From Pomphorhynchus laevis (Eukaryota; Acanthocephala; Palaeacanthocephala; Echinorhynchida; Pomphorhynchidae): a DNA stretch of 64,000 nt. Numbering within the stretch: position 1 is the first letter of the stretch; every line of letters begins with the position of its first letter. The DNA lies in assembly GCA_012934845.2 (NCBI GenBank), contig WNNJ02000017.1:1-64000 (forward strand), in the 5' to 3' direction. A model generated the notes under the pieces. It had not been told where the DNA came from, made no database searches, and saw only the letters and a list, made by a program, of their open reading frames with translations. Position numbers and translations under genes: made by a program. Positions 52,601 to 63,390 of the stretch are shown here, piece after piece.

Positions 52601-55600
52601 CGGATTCAGAGAAATGCGATTGTACAAATTGAATAGCTTCCCGTTGTCCTATTATCTCAGTTTTCCGCCAATTGAGTTGCAAATTAACACTACCAAAATC
52701 ACTAGATAAGTGGGACAATACTTTGATAATGGACCGTGCCGACCCACCGATATATCCATCGTCCAAGTAACATTTATATACCAGCAATTGAATACCAACA
52801 TTCAATACCAGCAATTGAATTTATACTCTCTATGGTCGGTTGAATTGAAAGCGAGAACAAGGCGGATCCATGAGGGTCATCTTGTTGGACTCCGCATACT
52901 GAATTTAAGGATTCCTGACCTATAATACGTAAATCGGAAGGTCGTTCATAACACCAATTTAGAATTTCATAATTATTAACAGTTACGAATAAATGTATTA
53001 TTGTAGCTGGTACTCAGAAATGCATAATAATATATTTATTACATAATTATACTATAAATTGCATTGAGTGAAAGTGAGATTTCTGCAAGATTTAATTTGA
53101 AAAATTGAATTAAATTATGCTTTTAAATAATCTGATTTATTAAAGCTGATAAAAAGAAAATAAGAATTTCTTAATCGCTCATTTTTTGTATCTTCTTTTT
53201 ATCTTCTTATATTATCTCTTATGATATAATTTAATATTATAATTTAATATTTATTTTTATATTTATAAGAAGATATCTCGGTTACCTTCAGAAAAATAAC
53301 ATTTTAAATTAATTTTTACTACAGTAAAAATTATCCAATATTCTAATAATTTCAACGTTACTATAAAAAATCATACATAATTCTCGGGCCTCTTCGTCAT
53401 CTTTCTCTGATTGTTCATCCACATTCATCTTGTCTTCCTCCTTCTCGGCCTCATCGGAATCAGCCTCGTTATCATACATCTCACTTTCGCGCTCCTTCTG
53501 CATAAGCAACATAATAGGATTCTGTATGTACTGGATGTGCTTCTTCACAATATCCTTGATCTCGCACTTTTCAAGGTATTCCTCCAACTGGTCCTCCTTT
53601 AGCCAGAGTGTTATCTTTGTCCCGCGGCCCAGACGTTCACCCGTAGTGTCCTTGCGCACCGTGAAGTTTCTGTCCACACTCGACTCCCAAATGTACTGCT
53701 CGTCGTCATTATTCTTGAACACGACCGTGACCCTGTCCGCGATCAAATATGCCGAGTAGAAGCATACTCCAAACTGCTCAATCATGCTGATGTCGGCTTC
53801 GCTCTGTAGGGCCTTCATAATGGCCCGCATCCCACTAGGGCAATCGTGCCAAAATTGTTCACAATGTCGTTCTTCGTCATGCCAATGCCGGTGTCGATGA
53901 TGTAGAGCTGCTTGTTGTCCTTGTCGGGAATAATATGGATGTCGAGCTCCTTGCAGGAGTCGAGTTTGGTAGGGTCGGTCAGGGGTTCTTACCTAATTTT
54001 GTCTAGGGCGTCAGATCCATTTGAAATGAGTTCATGCAGAAAGATTTCCTTGTTCGAGTATTTATTATATAATTATACTATAAATTCCATTAACTGAAAG
54101 TGAGATTTCTACACGATTTAATTTGAAAAATTAAATTAAATTATGCTTTTAAATAATCTGATTTATTAAAGCTGATATAAAAAGAAAATAAGAATTTCTT
54201 AATCGCTCACTTTTTGTACTTAAGCACATACTTTAATTATACGAGATAATTTAATTATATTATCAGCGATATCTCGGTTGCCGTCAGAAAAATAACAATT
54301 TAAATTAACTTGAGATTTTAGACGTCGACAAGAGCACCTTCTCAACGACATCACCACAGATTGAAAAGATGGACAGTTCTTTCTGCAAAAATCAGGTCAA
54401 AACGTTCGAGCTTATTCATAGGGTTTGGATGGAACCAGTTAACACGATCAAGCGCGATCCATGGAATCTTGACCGCCGAGTTGCCAATGTTTTCTCATCT
54501 TAAATTCTCGAGGCATTGTGTTCAAATTCATCCCTTGATTAGGAGTGTTTGCTGTGCTTACCAAAGCTATGCCTACAGATTTCCTTAGGTCGGCACCGTG
54601 CCGGAGACCACACTTGATCAAAGATAAATGCGATTTTAGACAAATTTGAGTGGTAGAAAATATGATTGCCTATCCCCTTCGGAGTTTCAATCACCCAGGA
54701 AGTTCAGAGGGGCTTATGATAAGAAAAACTAATTTATGGAAGTCATCGAATTGACAAGAAATTGCAATTACGGAAAGATGATGCGCCGCCTTAGGTCGAA
54801 TAATATTTGTGAATATACTGAATCTACGCACGAAAGACTGACAGTGTTGCACCCTTTACATGATGTTTTCCAAAGTAATAGGCAACCATCTGTGATTACT
54901 CCCTTGTCGATTGACTCTGACATAGTCGAGACCGCAGTATCATCATTCCCTTCCTTTACCTCCCCTGGCTGTTTAGGTTCGAGGGCAGAACATCTACGAG
55001 ATATGCTGTCGGTATATCATGGGGTTTTGCTTCGACGCCTAACGTCACTGGTCACCAATGATCGCTGGTACTCTCCAGACCGACCTCGTGCCCTTTGTTG
55101 CATGTGCTAATCTCATGGCATTAAAAAACAGATGTAGCGATCCGCCCCATTGCCATAGGGCAGACATTACGTCGTCTTTGCGCTAAGTGCATTTGCGCCA
55201 AAATGCGACAGTGATTCGCCGACTTCCTCCATCCGCACCAGCTTTGTGTAACGACGCCAAACGGAATAGAACAGATAGTTCATCAAGTTCGTCGGCTACA
55301 ACCCCATGATCAAGATGTCGATTGCGTTTGGGCTAAAATAGACCTGGCTAACGCCTTTAATACGCTGAACCGGAAATATTTTGTCAACGCGATCAGTAGG
55401 AATTTTCCAGAAATAAGTCGATGGACATCAAGGTGCTACGGCACTACCTCAAGCCTTCGGTTCGGTAGCCTGGAACCTCGTCAGTCACGAAGAGGGGTGC
55501 AGCAAAAAGATCATCTCGGTCCAGTTCTGTTTGGCCTGGCGATTAATCCGATTGTCGTCCAGATCTCAGAGATTAAAGGTATCAGCTTAAATAGGTAGTA

Positions 55601-57814
55601 CCTCGACGACGGAATAGTAAGCGGCACTCCTGTGGCCGTGGGTGAGGCTCTGTCTCGTCTTGCTACAAATTTTCCTGCGATTAGACTGTCTATTAACTGG
55701 AAAAAGACTGAAGTAATTGGTAGGGCTGACAAGGTCGATTTGATAAAGAACAGATGCCCATAGATCTCATTGGTTAATACCACAAAACCTTCACAATTCG
55801 TTGAAGTTCCATTGGGTCTAAGGAGCATTGCTTGGGATACTTTGTCGATGTTGTACTACCATCCCTGTGTCAAACTCTGGACTCGCTTCGTAGCTGCGCA
55901 ACCGCTCCACGGGTAATCCATTTAATGAGCACAATAGACCCCACCTTCGCCGAAGAGCTTTTCCGTTTGTTCAACAGCTTGATATTTAAGTGCTTTAGCA
56001 ATATCACTTCTATTAAACCCGATAAGTGGGCGTGGATGCAAGCTAGCTTACGGCTGAAGATGGGAGGACTGGGCTTTCGAAGCTGCTTCCAACACTTTCA
56101 GACAGCCTTCCCGTCCAGTGTAGACACTGTTGCTAGTCAATTGAACCTTGACCCTAAAACTTCCCTGGGTACAAATCCGTTTAATCTAACATTCCACAGC
56201 ATGTAGGAAATTAACAAACAAATCAACGAGGATTATCTTATCACATTGACGAAGTGTGGCGCCGCAGGCTATTGGAGAATGCCGATCGTTTAAATACTGC
56301 CCGATTATTGGCAGTTTCATGCCTACACGTGGGCAAAATCAAAAATTTAAACGCAGACATTTACCATTTAATATAAAAATATTGTTCTTTTGAGTTTATC
56401 CAAGCTACGAATTTTATGTACAAAACTGACCACAATTATGCCCTAGCAAATAAAAGTCATTTCGATTGCTTGTACTCGAGATGTGTTATTCTTTTGGTTA
56501 TTAAACGTTTGTTTGGTTTCTGCAATTTAGAAATTGCAGATAATGATAAACTACACTTAGTTTAACAACATCTAATGCAATATTAACACAAATGCAATAA
56601 TGGATTTTAATTTTAACTGATTCAAATCGAAACCCTTTTTTGCTAACTTTTTGTTTTTGTTTTAGATATTTTGAAAAAACCGCCAGACACTATAAGAAAG
56701 AAGTCAATATTAAATTGGACATTTAACAATGTCCTTTCAGAGATGTTTTTCTTTTATCTTCCACTGGTACTTGTTGCTGTGTTTTGCGGCTGCCATTGCA
56801 TGTACATTATCGGAAACTTTTTGTATTGTAAAATAAAGGCAGTTTATAAAAGGTATTTAAGGTTTTAATCTAAATAATTGAGTAATAATTAATTTAAATA
56901 AAATAAATAATTAAATTATAATAAATTAAATTTATTAATAATTTTTTAATTTATAATTAATAATATTATATTTAGTATATATTAATATTAATTTAAATAA
57001 TTAAGGAGTTGGATAAAAAACGTAAATGTAGTTTTAAATTTAAACTTTATTGTGTGCATATAATATATATACAATATTATATATTATAATATATACAATA
57101 TTATATGTACAATATTATATAAATTATAAAATTTATAAATTTTTTTTATAAAATATATTAAAATTAATTTAAATAACTTGAGGAGTTGAAATTTTAAATT
57201 TAAACTTTTTTAAATGCGTATGTATGTGATATATAATTTTAACTATTCAGTTGTGAATGAATCCATAAATTAGTAATTAATAATTAATTATTGATTAATA
57301 ATTAATCTATAAATCGGTAATGCCGATTTAAGATAAATCAAATCAAAATAACATATTTTCGCCAATATATACGCGAAACAAGCAAATTTAATAGATGGAT
57401 TTCGTAGTGCAGTTTATGTGCAGAGAACGTTGACTGGCATAAAAGAATACTCGAAAACTGCTCATCCACAGAATAAAGAGTCATGCCAAGTTAATAGATG
57501 ACGAAACAAAACGTTTAATTTTTTCATTACTATCTGCATTAAAGCTCTAAACAGGGAAAATAATATAATGATCTAATATAATGCTTAAAATTTGAATTAT
57601 TTTTAAATTATAGAAGCCAATTCTATTAAAATAACAAATACTCACTCGATAATTATTAAATTGGTTTGAACAGAATATCAGTTAAATTTATTTTTATTTT
57701 AATTTTAAGCACTTGTTTGTGTTTTGTAGGAGAAACGCAAATGATCCTTGGGTCGATTACAAGTCAGAAACTGATGAAACACAATGTAAAAGCATGGAAA
57801 TTCCGGAAGAATAA
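46544..57814 (+). CDS. Two-Ig-domain single-pass membrane protein (basigin/neuroplastin-like layout)
   Basis: Seven exons: 46544-46631, 47238-47357, 48255-48509, 48558-48722, 49874-50071, 56666-56852, 57730-57814. All have AG/GT borders and compatible phases, for 365 residues. Residues 1-21 form a signal peptide ending T-N-T-Q-S. Ig-like domain 1 has W76 and the Y-T-C of strand F at C132, but lacks the strand-B Cys. Domain 2 has C203 (L-N-C-R-F), W214 and C253 (G-V-Y-V-C). A membrane helix covers about 302-327, then comes a 38-residue acidic tail. Two Ig domains, one helix with a nearby Glu and Pro, and a short tail resemble basigin/neuroplastin; I infer only this architecture, not a function. 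Intron 5 (6.6 kb) contains pseudogenes and RT relics. The gene is divergent from the CNT gene. Confidence 0.8.
47238..47357 (+). CDS. Ig gene exon 2
   Basis: Acceptor TGATTGATAG, donor GTAACG. Encodes [18 protein letters not shown], a strand A'-B-like stretch in which the usual Cys is absent. Phase 1 in and out. Confidence 0.7.
48255..48509 (+). CDS. Ig gene exon 3 (domain 1 core)
   Basis: Encodes D-D-I-Q-W-T-F (strand C Trp) and [12 protein letters not shown] (strand F). The acceptor TTAAG at 48253-48254 is chosen because an in-frame stop sits just before it. The donor GTATTA at 48510 opens a 48-base intron and is the one that fits the next exon's phase. Confidence 0.72.
48558..48722 (+). 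CDS. Ig gene exon 4 (domain 2 start)
   Basis: Acceptor TTTCTTTCTAG, donor GTGAGT. Encodes [16 protein letters not shown] and [13 protein letters not shown], with the strand-B Cys. Its last ~57 bases and downstream intron have a second copy at 30.78 kb. Confidence 0.8.
48660..49600 (+). repeat. Source-like copy of the segment duplicated at 30.8-32.0 kb
   Basis: It runs from inside exon 4 through the AT-palindromic block into intron 4. Because here it is continuous with a coding exon on the left, this is the likely origin and the CNT-intron copy the derivative. Confidence 0.8.
49360..49760. repeat. Direct repeat of ~80 bp with 320-bp spacing
   Basis: TTCTTTCGCGTCTGACTTAA and TTCACGCGGAATGGTCTCA recur at about 49374 and 49698. 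A 132-codon minus-strand frame across both copies owes its length to the repeat and has no family match; the first copy is also present at 31.8 kb. Confidence 0.7.
49874..50071 (+). CDS. Ig gene exon 5 (domain 2 end)
   Basis: Acceptor CTTTTACTTTAG, donor GTAAAA. Encodes [10 protein letters not shown] (strand C Trp) and [12 protein letters not shown] (strand F Cys), then a strand-G-like [11 protein letters not shown]203 to C253 spacing is normal for an Ig domain. Confidence 0.82.
50444..51347 (-). pseudogene. Protein disulfide isomerase copy (b, b' and second thioredoxin domain), broken
   Basis: The minus strand reads [34 protein letters not shown] (b' domain). In a disrupted middle section it reads [19 protein letters not shown] and I-R-L-I-K. 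Then comes [18 protein letters not shown] (second a domain), with the C-G-H-C active site changed to C-G-I-Y. Stops and frame changes separate the pieces, and no introns are evident, consistent with a processed copy. The first ~70 residues of the upper frame are not PDI and are unrecognised. It lies antisense in intron 5 of the Ig gene. Confidence 0.78.
51590..52940 (-). mobile_element. Broken copy of an unassigned reverse-transcriptase element (YLDD type)
   Basis: Minus-strand parts, in order, are a segment with C-Y-L-D-D-G and [10 protein letters not shown], a region with [14 protein letters not shown], and a C-terminal part with R-P-A-D-I-L-L and A-I-D-F-A-F-T-N-P that could be a PD-(D/E)XK-like nuclease. 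Similar proteins are frequent in invertebrate genomes. I cannot place the family, so I treat it as a fossil of unknown class. Broken, with several interruptions; moderately old. Confidence 0.6.
53028..53312. repeat. Direct repeat left of the HSP90 fragment
   Basis: GAAAGTGAGATTTCTGCAAG, AAATAATCTGATTTATTAAA and ATATCTCGGTTACCTTCAGA are shared in the same order with 54050-54312. The repeat ends precisely where the HSP90-like sequence starts. Confidence 0.85.
53309..54065 (-). pseudogene. HSP90 N-terminal fragment
   Basis: The minus strand starts [21 protein letters not shown] (ATP-binding GHKL fold). It continues [19 protein letters not shown], then [17 protein letters not shown] and I-Q-N-P-I-M-L-L, and ends in the acidic linker ([12 protein letters not shown]). 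A stop or frame change occurs near 54000 and near 53840, F-G-V-G-F has become F-G-V-C-F, and the middle and C-terminal domains are missing. It is intronless and bounded on both sides by copies of one repeat, in intron 5 of the Ig gene. A dead partial copy. Confidence 0.85.
54050..54312. repeat. Direct repeat right of the HSP90 fragment
   Basis: Second copy of the 53028-53312 repeat, in the same orientation, with scattered substitutions. Ends CGTCAGAAAAATAACA followed by TTTAAATTAA. Confidence 0.85.
54313..56420 (+). mobile_element. Second broken copy of the YLDD-type reverse-transcriptase element, opposite orientation
   Basis: The plus strand shows an N-terminal part (54736-55110) with V-L-H-P-L-H-D-V-F and [14 protein letters not shown]-like segments around 55260-55700 including the Y-L-D-D-G box, and a segment with M-G-G-L-G-F-R-S-C near 56070. 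It shares its landmarks with 51590-52940 on the other strand but is distinct in sequence, so the two are separate insertions. Broken, with many interruptions, old. Confidence 0.6.
56666..56852 (+). CDS. Ig gene exon 6 (membrane helix)
   Basis: Acceptor TTTTTGTTTTAG, donor GTATTT. Encodes a juxtamembrane stretch ([11 protein letters not shown]) and [19 protein letters not shown], then basic K-A-V-Y-K-R (stop-transfer). Phase 1 in, 2 out. Confidence 0.8.
56873..57729. other. Ig gene intron 6, low complexity
   Basis: ATAATATATACAATATTATA-type microsatellite at 57055-57130 and two AATTTAAATAA-TGAGGAGTTG related words at 56993 and 57170. No gene seen. Confidence 0.45.
57730..57814 (+). CDS. Ig gene exon 7 (cytoplasmic tail, stop)
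   Basis: Acceptor GTGTTTTGTAG. Encodes [18 protein letters not shown] and C-K-S-M-E-I-P-E-E then TAA. Acidic tail with a single Tyr and no signalling motif that I recognise. Confidence 0.78.
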
Positions 57815-59039
57815 TATTTTTTAAGGCCAAGGCCATAAATTTGTTAAATACCTTGTTACAACGCAGTTTTAATAACTTTATTTTGTAAGCATATAGTTAA
57901 TTCCATGATTTTGATGTAAACTTAAATTTGTTGATGCTTAGAATATTAAAATAGTTTATATAAAATAGTTTATAAAGTATTTGATATTCTGTTTCAAAAG
58001 AGGGATTAAAAATGTTATGATTTGACAATAGTCGAGTTAAATTAAATTTTACAATATCCATTATCTGGATCACATAACTCATTTGATATTATATTTAGAC
58101 TAATATAATATATTATATTTCAAATCGATAATTTATTTAAAATTCTCTGAAATAGCAAACGTTTTGTTTTAACAAAAACAAAGCACATTTTTGACGAAAA
58201 CCGTTCATATTCCACTAATACACCAAACAAGTAAATCCTATCAATGTGTATATTCTTAATGACTTTCCTAGCACCTCATGGCCATCTAATGACATCAATA
58301 GTTTCAATAAATTCTAAATTGGCAAATCATGTATAACTAATCTACTATTAATTTACAAATTCCATCGAACTGTCGGAAATGCCACTGCCAATTTAACAAT
58401 CACTGCTAATTAAATTATAGAGCAATAAGCGAGCACTAATGAAAGCGTTAAACTAATGAAAACCAGAAAAAATAATAATTTATTTATGTAAATAGCAATA
58501 ATTTAAAAAATATAAGACAATGTATTGCTTGAAAATAAAACTTTAAATCCCGTTTTAATTGTGATTTGTAAATGAATTCTAGTTCAATATTTCAATATTT
58601 TACAGATTGAGTTCAAAAAGTCATGCAGTTGGATAGCCAATTCGCGATATCAGAAGTAGTCTTCGCTTGTTAATTAAATTTTTATACACGTTTTGATCTA
58701 AAAACCAATTCAGCGTTAGCACAGAGGTGTATTTTATAAATCAATAACAACGTTTTATTTTTTTTCTTATTCTGTAAGCTCTCTCTATAGCAAGGTTTTA
58801 TTTTTATTTACAATAAGTCTGTAAGCTCTCTACTTCACAAAATTTAATAAAATATTATATATTAATATTAAATATTTATTTATTATTTATTTAACGCAGT
58901 TGAATACATAATAATACTTTTAATCATCACTAGTTATTGAAAAATACTAGTTATCTTATATGAACGTATATTTTACGGAAAGTAGCTAGTTACCGACGAG
59001 ACCGAAGTATTAAATGATACCGAAGTCGAATCGAACGCT

Positions 59040-59420
59040 CCGACATGTTTCAAAGATTCGAGGAATTTCGAAAATACCATTTGATTAGACACATTTTGAT
59101 TGGAAAATTCGATTTTGTTTATCAAAATGAAAAATCTAACTTTTTATCTTTAAATAATTTGAAAACTAAGGAAGTAGAAATCTCGAACAATTATCGATAT
59201 TTTGTAGTTTACGTTTTTCGAATACAATCTACACTATATTTAGTGGTTTAAATAACATAACTTATAATAACACATGTGTTATTTTAAATTTTAACACTTT
59301 TGAAAATTAAGGAAGTAAAAATCTTGAACAAGCAATTATCGATATTTTATAGTTTACGTTTCTCGAATACAATCATAATTTTAAATAAAATAATTTATTA
59401 TAACATATGTGTAATTTTTA
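59040..59420. repeat. ~130-bp direct duplication
   Basis: AATTATCGATATTTTGTAGTTTACG and its neighbours near 59185 recur near 59336 with few changes. The 68-codon plus-strand frame 59045-59251 that runs into it has no recognisable product. Confidence 0.6.
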
Positions 59421-59689
59421 CATGTTATTATGTTTAATAATATAATATTTTAATATAATATTTAATATTAAATTATATAATATTTAATAATATATTTTTA
59501 TAATAATATAATTTTATTTTATACATTTATTTCAACAAATTTTTTATTAAAAAGATATACAGTAGAGATTTTAAAAGCTCCTAATATCATTGTTTGAAAT
59601 TCATAAATTTATTTCATTAACACCCCTTAAAATATACTTATTACGGAAAATGTAATATAATTATTACAGCATATTTACACTTACTATAT

Positions 59690-60650
59690 TCCGTACATAA
59701 CTCCTCCACACTCCTCTTCTTCACAAGGTCTTCTAACCTTAGTTAAGTGCTCCTTAAGGTCTTCCCTCTTATTAAACTACTCGTCTCTAGCCCTTTCTCG
59801 TTTAGTTATATCACTTGTCAAGAACGATAAACGCATCATCATGGCCAATATCTACATACGGCCAGGAGAGATTTACAATAATCGTGATCTCCTAGACCGA
59901 ATTTTAAGTAGTGTCTATGACATGTTACTAGGCGACCTAAAGACAGAACTGGTCGTTACATTAATGCAGCACTCCGCAGGGCCAAGAACAAATATCTTAT
60001 ACACAAACCAACAACCCTACCTTTCATTGATCTACAACAAATTCACTCCTCGACATATTACTGCTACATAGGATGTGGGTGTTAAAACCCTTCTGCACCG
60101 AGCAGTTGCGCCAACAGCTGGCCACCTTTTATGACCTCATACGCTGACGGCTAGAGGAAGATACGTTGATTTGAAGAAGGTTTCAATTTTATCCTATTAG
60201 AGTAGCCGTCTTTCAGGCAGCTATCCAACTCTTCCACAGGATTGGGAATGAGAGCTTAACCGAATTCAATTTCTACCTATCTTCGCAAGCTACCGGTATA
60301 ATTTCGACTACCTATAAAGGTCGCATTTACAATGCCATTCCAACAAAATACAAGGTCATTGTAAAAATGCTACACCTTCCTAATCTCTCTGCTTCTTTCA
60401 GCAGGTTCTCTCGAATAAATACTGGAGTTATAGATATAGGCTTCAACTGAGTAGAGACAGGATAAGTATTGCTCGTCTTAATCCCTCTCAGGCTTTCTTT
60501 TGGAAGATATTCAAGAAGGATAAGTTTGCCTGCTGGAATGAGAGGGCATCGGCTTGGATTGGTAGCGTAGGCATTGATAGAGATTTTGTGGAATCTCTAG
60601 CCCTACATAATTACGCCTTCTCCCCAGTGACTTCAGGTGCAGGGACTTAA
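59690..60650 (+). pseudogene. Unassigned coding relic
   Basis: A clearly less AT-rich block with coding-like codon use and a start context (ATCATGGCCAAT at 59841). Readable parts include Y-I-R-P-G-E-I-Y-N-N-R-D-L-L-D-R and, at the end, F-F-W-K-I-F-K-K-D-K-F-A-C-W and H-N-Y-A-F-S-P-V-T. I do not recognise the family; a mobile or virus-like element is possible, so it is reported only as a broken fossil. Around it the sequence is plain AT-rich DNA. Confidence 0.4.
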
Positions 60651-62015
60651 ATTATTATGTAAAATTACGGAAATATAATTATTTTTAATAATTATAAAAT
60701 GATAATAATTAATTATATTAATTAATTAATTAATATATACTGAATTAATTATAATACGAAGATTTTTATTACTAATGATAGAAGGGGCGTATATTTTGAG
60801 AAAGAAAGATATAAATATTTTTATGATTTCATAATCATAAAAATTTTATGGAAATGTTTAAATGTTATCAACAATAGAATTTTTTCAATAAATATAAGAT
60901 GGATAAAAATTTTAATGTTTCCTATGATTCATAAATTACATAATTATTGCATTAAAGACTTTAAGTCAAATAAGTTTATTGCTTAAGTGTGCACCATTAA
61001 GTAAATATATAAATGAATTATATCAAAATTAGGTCACAAAATGAGTCATTAAAATCACATGGATGCAAATTGAAGTTTAAACTTTACGTTACAGATTTAG
61101 TATTAAATCTGTAATTAGTATTAAATCGCTATATCTGACTTATAAATGATGTGGATACATTAAAAAATTTAAAAAACTGATTTTAAAATTTTTAAATATT
61201 TTAACTTTTTAAGTTAAATTTATTTTACATACTGTCAAAGCTATCTTTAAAATATTATTTACCGAAATTAAAGAGTAGTTGATACGTAAAGGAAGAAACG
61301 CGTACTTGTATTTACATTTTATATTACATGAAATATTTATACAGTTGCATTAATTAATCATTAACAGATAATTAAGTAATCAAATTAATTAATCAATTTA
61401 ATAAATATCAAATTAATTATTTGTTAAATAATAACTTTTTATCGAATTTAAAAAATTTTCTTTTTTTTAATGTATTAATAGTAATAATAATCCAGAAGAC
61501 TATTTAGCATATTTAAAACTGAGCATTTCATTTTGAATATGAAATATCAAGCAAAACGATTGTATCATAGAAATCATAAAATTCTTTATTATGCAAATAT
61601 GATCTCAAAGATTCTTTAAATCAACATATAAAATAGTTTCACTTTCAAAATACAAAATTAAAACTTACATTCCTGCCTAGAAAAGTCGTCTGATATCAAA
61701 AAATGATAAAGATCATAAACAGTTTGAATCTAAAATAGAACCATTTTAAACATATATTCTGTAAATTTTATAAATATAATTCTTATAAGAGATATCAATT
61801 TGATAACATCATAAATTTATTATTTGATACATTATAAATAACAAGTTAATAATGAGTTTAATAAAATAAATAATGAACTTAATAAAATTAATGAAATTAA
61901 AATTAATTTAATTAATATTATTAAATTAATAATTAATTTCATTACTTTTTAATTAATTTTCTACATGTTTTATCAACAGGCATTTGTCTGTTACGTAAAT
62001 CTTAATAGTTTGTCC
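60651..62015. other. AT-rich stretch, nothing recognised
   Basis: Homopolymer- and AATTAATT-rich DNA without a readable frame or structured repeat. Confidence 0.5.
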
Positions 62016-62019
62016 CAAA

Positions 62020-62560
62020 CTTATATCTGTCGACAAATCAGATCAAATACTGAGTCTACATATTTTATACGATATATAAACAAAAATATAGATTAATAAT
62101 AAAACATTATATAATAGTTTATACAATTTATATTTATATCAAGTTAAAATTTTTAATTGAAATTTAAAATAAAAGTCAATTGTTATGAATTGAATAATAA
62201 ATAACAACCGATGTATCATAATAAGGATTAGAGGCCATCAAAAGGAATATAATTTATTTATGTGGCAAATGTGGACGGAGCCACTTACAGGTCTACTAAT
62301 CAATAAAACTAAAAAAAGTTAGAGAAAAAAAATCAAATTCAGTTATGTACATTTGCAACAAATATGTAAAGAAACTGAATGTTATCAGATTTCGGTTTCT
62401 ATTCCTCAACCCAACATAACAGAGCATGACCAGACACGTGCTACTGACGTATTTATTCTATGAAATCTGATTATCTAAATAATCAGATATATCTTATATT
62501 TCATATAAGATTTTATATAATTTACATAAAGTTACAATTCAAAATTGAAATTTAAAATAA
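62020..62560 (+). repeat. RE1 dispersed repeat carrying a LINE B remnant
   Basis: RE1 left part (CTGAGTCTACATATT, GATGTATCATAATAAGGATT), then a LINE B 3' tail in reverse (62256-62360), then RE1 right part (TTATCAGATTTCGGTTTCTA, CCAGACACGTGCTACTGA). Compare 5560-8110, where the same RE1 site holds 2.2 kb of LINE B. Confidence 0.8.
62256..62360 (-). mobile_element. LINE family B, 3' tail remnant
   Basis: TTTATTTATGTGGCAAATGT and GGACGGAGCCACTTACAGG are the reverse complement of the LINE B end at about 7950-7992. Everything upstream except a few bases near GTAAAGAAACTG is missing. Confidence 0.8.
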
Positions 62561-62919
62561 TTAGATCAGGTAACTGAGTCTACGTATATTAAAGTATTTA
62601 TAAATTTAAACCAACGCTAATTCCTATTAATTTTTAAACATTATGTTATTTACATTATAAAAATACAAAATTATAGCTTACATTAATGCATCGATAAATC
62701 GTCAGGTATCAAAGAATAATAAGTCAATGCAAAAATATAAATTACTCAAATCAAATATTTTATGCAGAAATCTTTTATTCCAAAATTACATATGACCGCA
62801 ATATTTTTACAGCTTCTTTATATAACTTTAAGAAGTAAATTTAGGCCAAGCTAAATGAATAAATACATTAATACACGAATAAATGCAATAAAAACGTATA
62901 ATATTATGATATAATTTTA

Positions 62920-63390
62920 TCATAATTGTTTTATGCTGCTAATGATACGAACATTCGAAAAAGTCGTTTCGCCATATTTTTGCTCATCAAAATATGATGG
63001 CCAAAGTTGAGGAGAGCCATCAGTGGAGAGTATCTTCATTAATGACTCAAAATATGGCTAAACTTTTTATTTTTTAAAAGTTCGTGTAATTTGAAGCATC
63101 TACAATTATTATCTCGTCTAAATGAACACAAGCTTTTAAATATTCAAATTAGATTAATTTTCGTAGTAAAACAAAAATCAGACGAATTTCAATGGTAAAA
63201 CCGTTTTCGAAGAAACTTATCTTTTTGCTATAAATTCAGGAGTACTTATAATTTCATTTATATAAATCTCCAAAAGTAACCTACCCTCTTCGCTGCAAAG
63301 GCTGATATCATCTTCCATAAGCCGTTGTTATTCACCAATATACGAAACTTATATTCGACGTCAGAAATAGCAGGACATAGAGAACACCGT
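62920..63390 (-). CDS. Last two exons of a POT1-like (OB-fold) gene, candidate
   Basis: Exon 63285-63390 (acceptor TTTCTAG, donor GTAGGT) encodes R-C-S-L-C-P-A-I-S-D-V-E-Y-K-F-R-I-L-V-N and N-N-G-L-W-K-M-I-S-A-F. Exon 62920-63057 (acceptor AAGTTTAG) encodes P-Y-F-E-S-L-M-K-I-L-S and ends I-S-S-I-K-Q-L then TGA; the two join in phase 0. A Cys pair followed by a Y-x-F-x-x-x-V/L-x-D/N-x-x-G strand pair and a P-W/Y-x-E-x-x-x-K/S motif recalls the C-terminal OB-fold of POT1, a telomere single-strand binding protein. RPA1-like proteins are an alternative. The upstream part of the gene lies beyond the window's right edge or in exons I could not find. Confidence 0.4.

Noticed and set aside
53411-53759. 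Plus-strand frames of 63 and 109 codons
   Set aside because: Antisense of the HSP90 fragment.
53028-54312. LTR element with the HSP90 fragment as cargo
   Set aside because: The direct repeats lack recognisable TG...CA ends, a primer-binding site or polypurine tract, and no retroviral-type coding lies between them.
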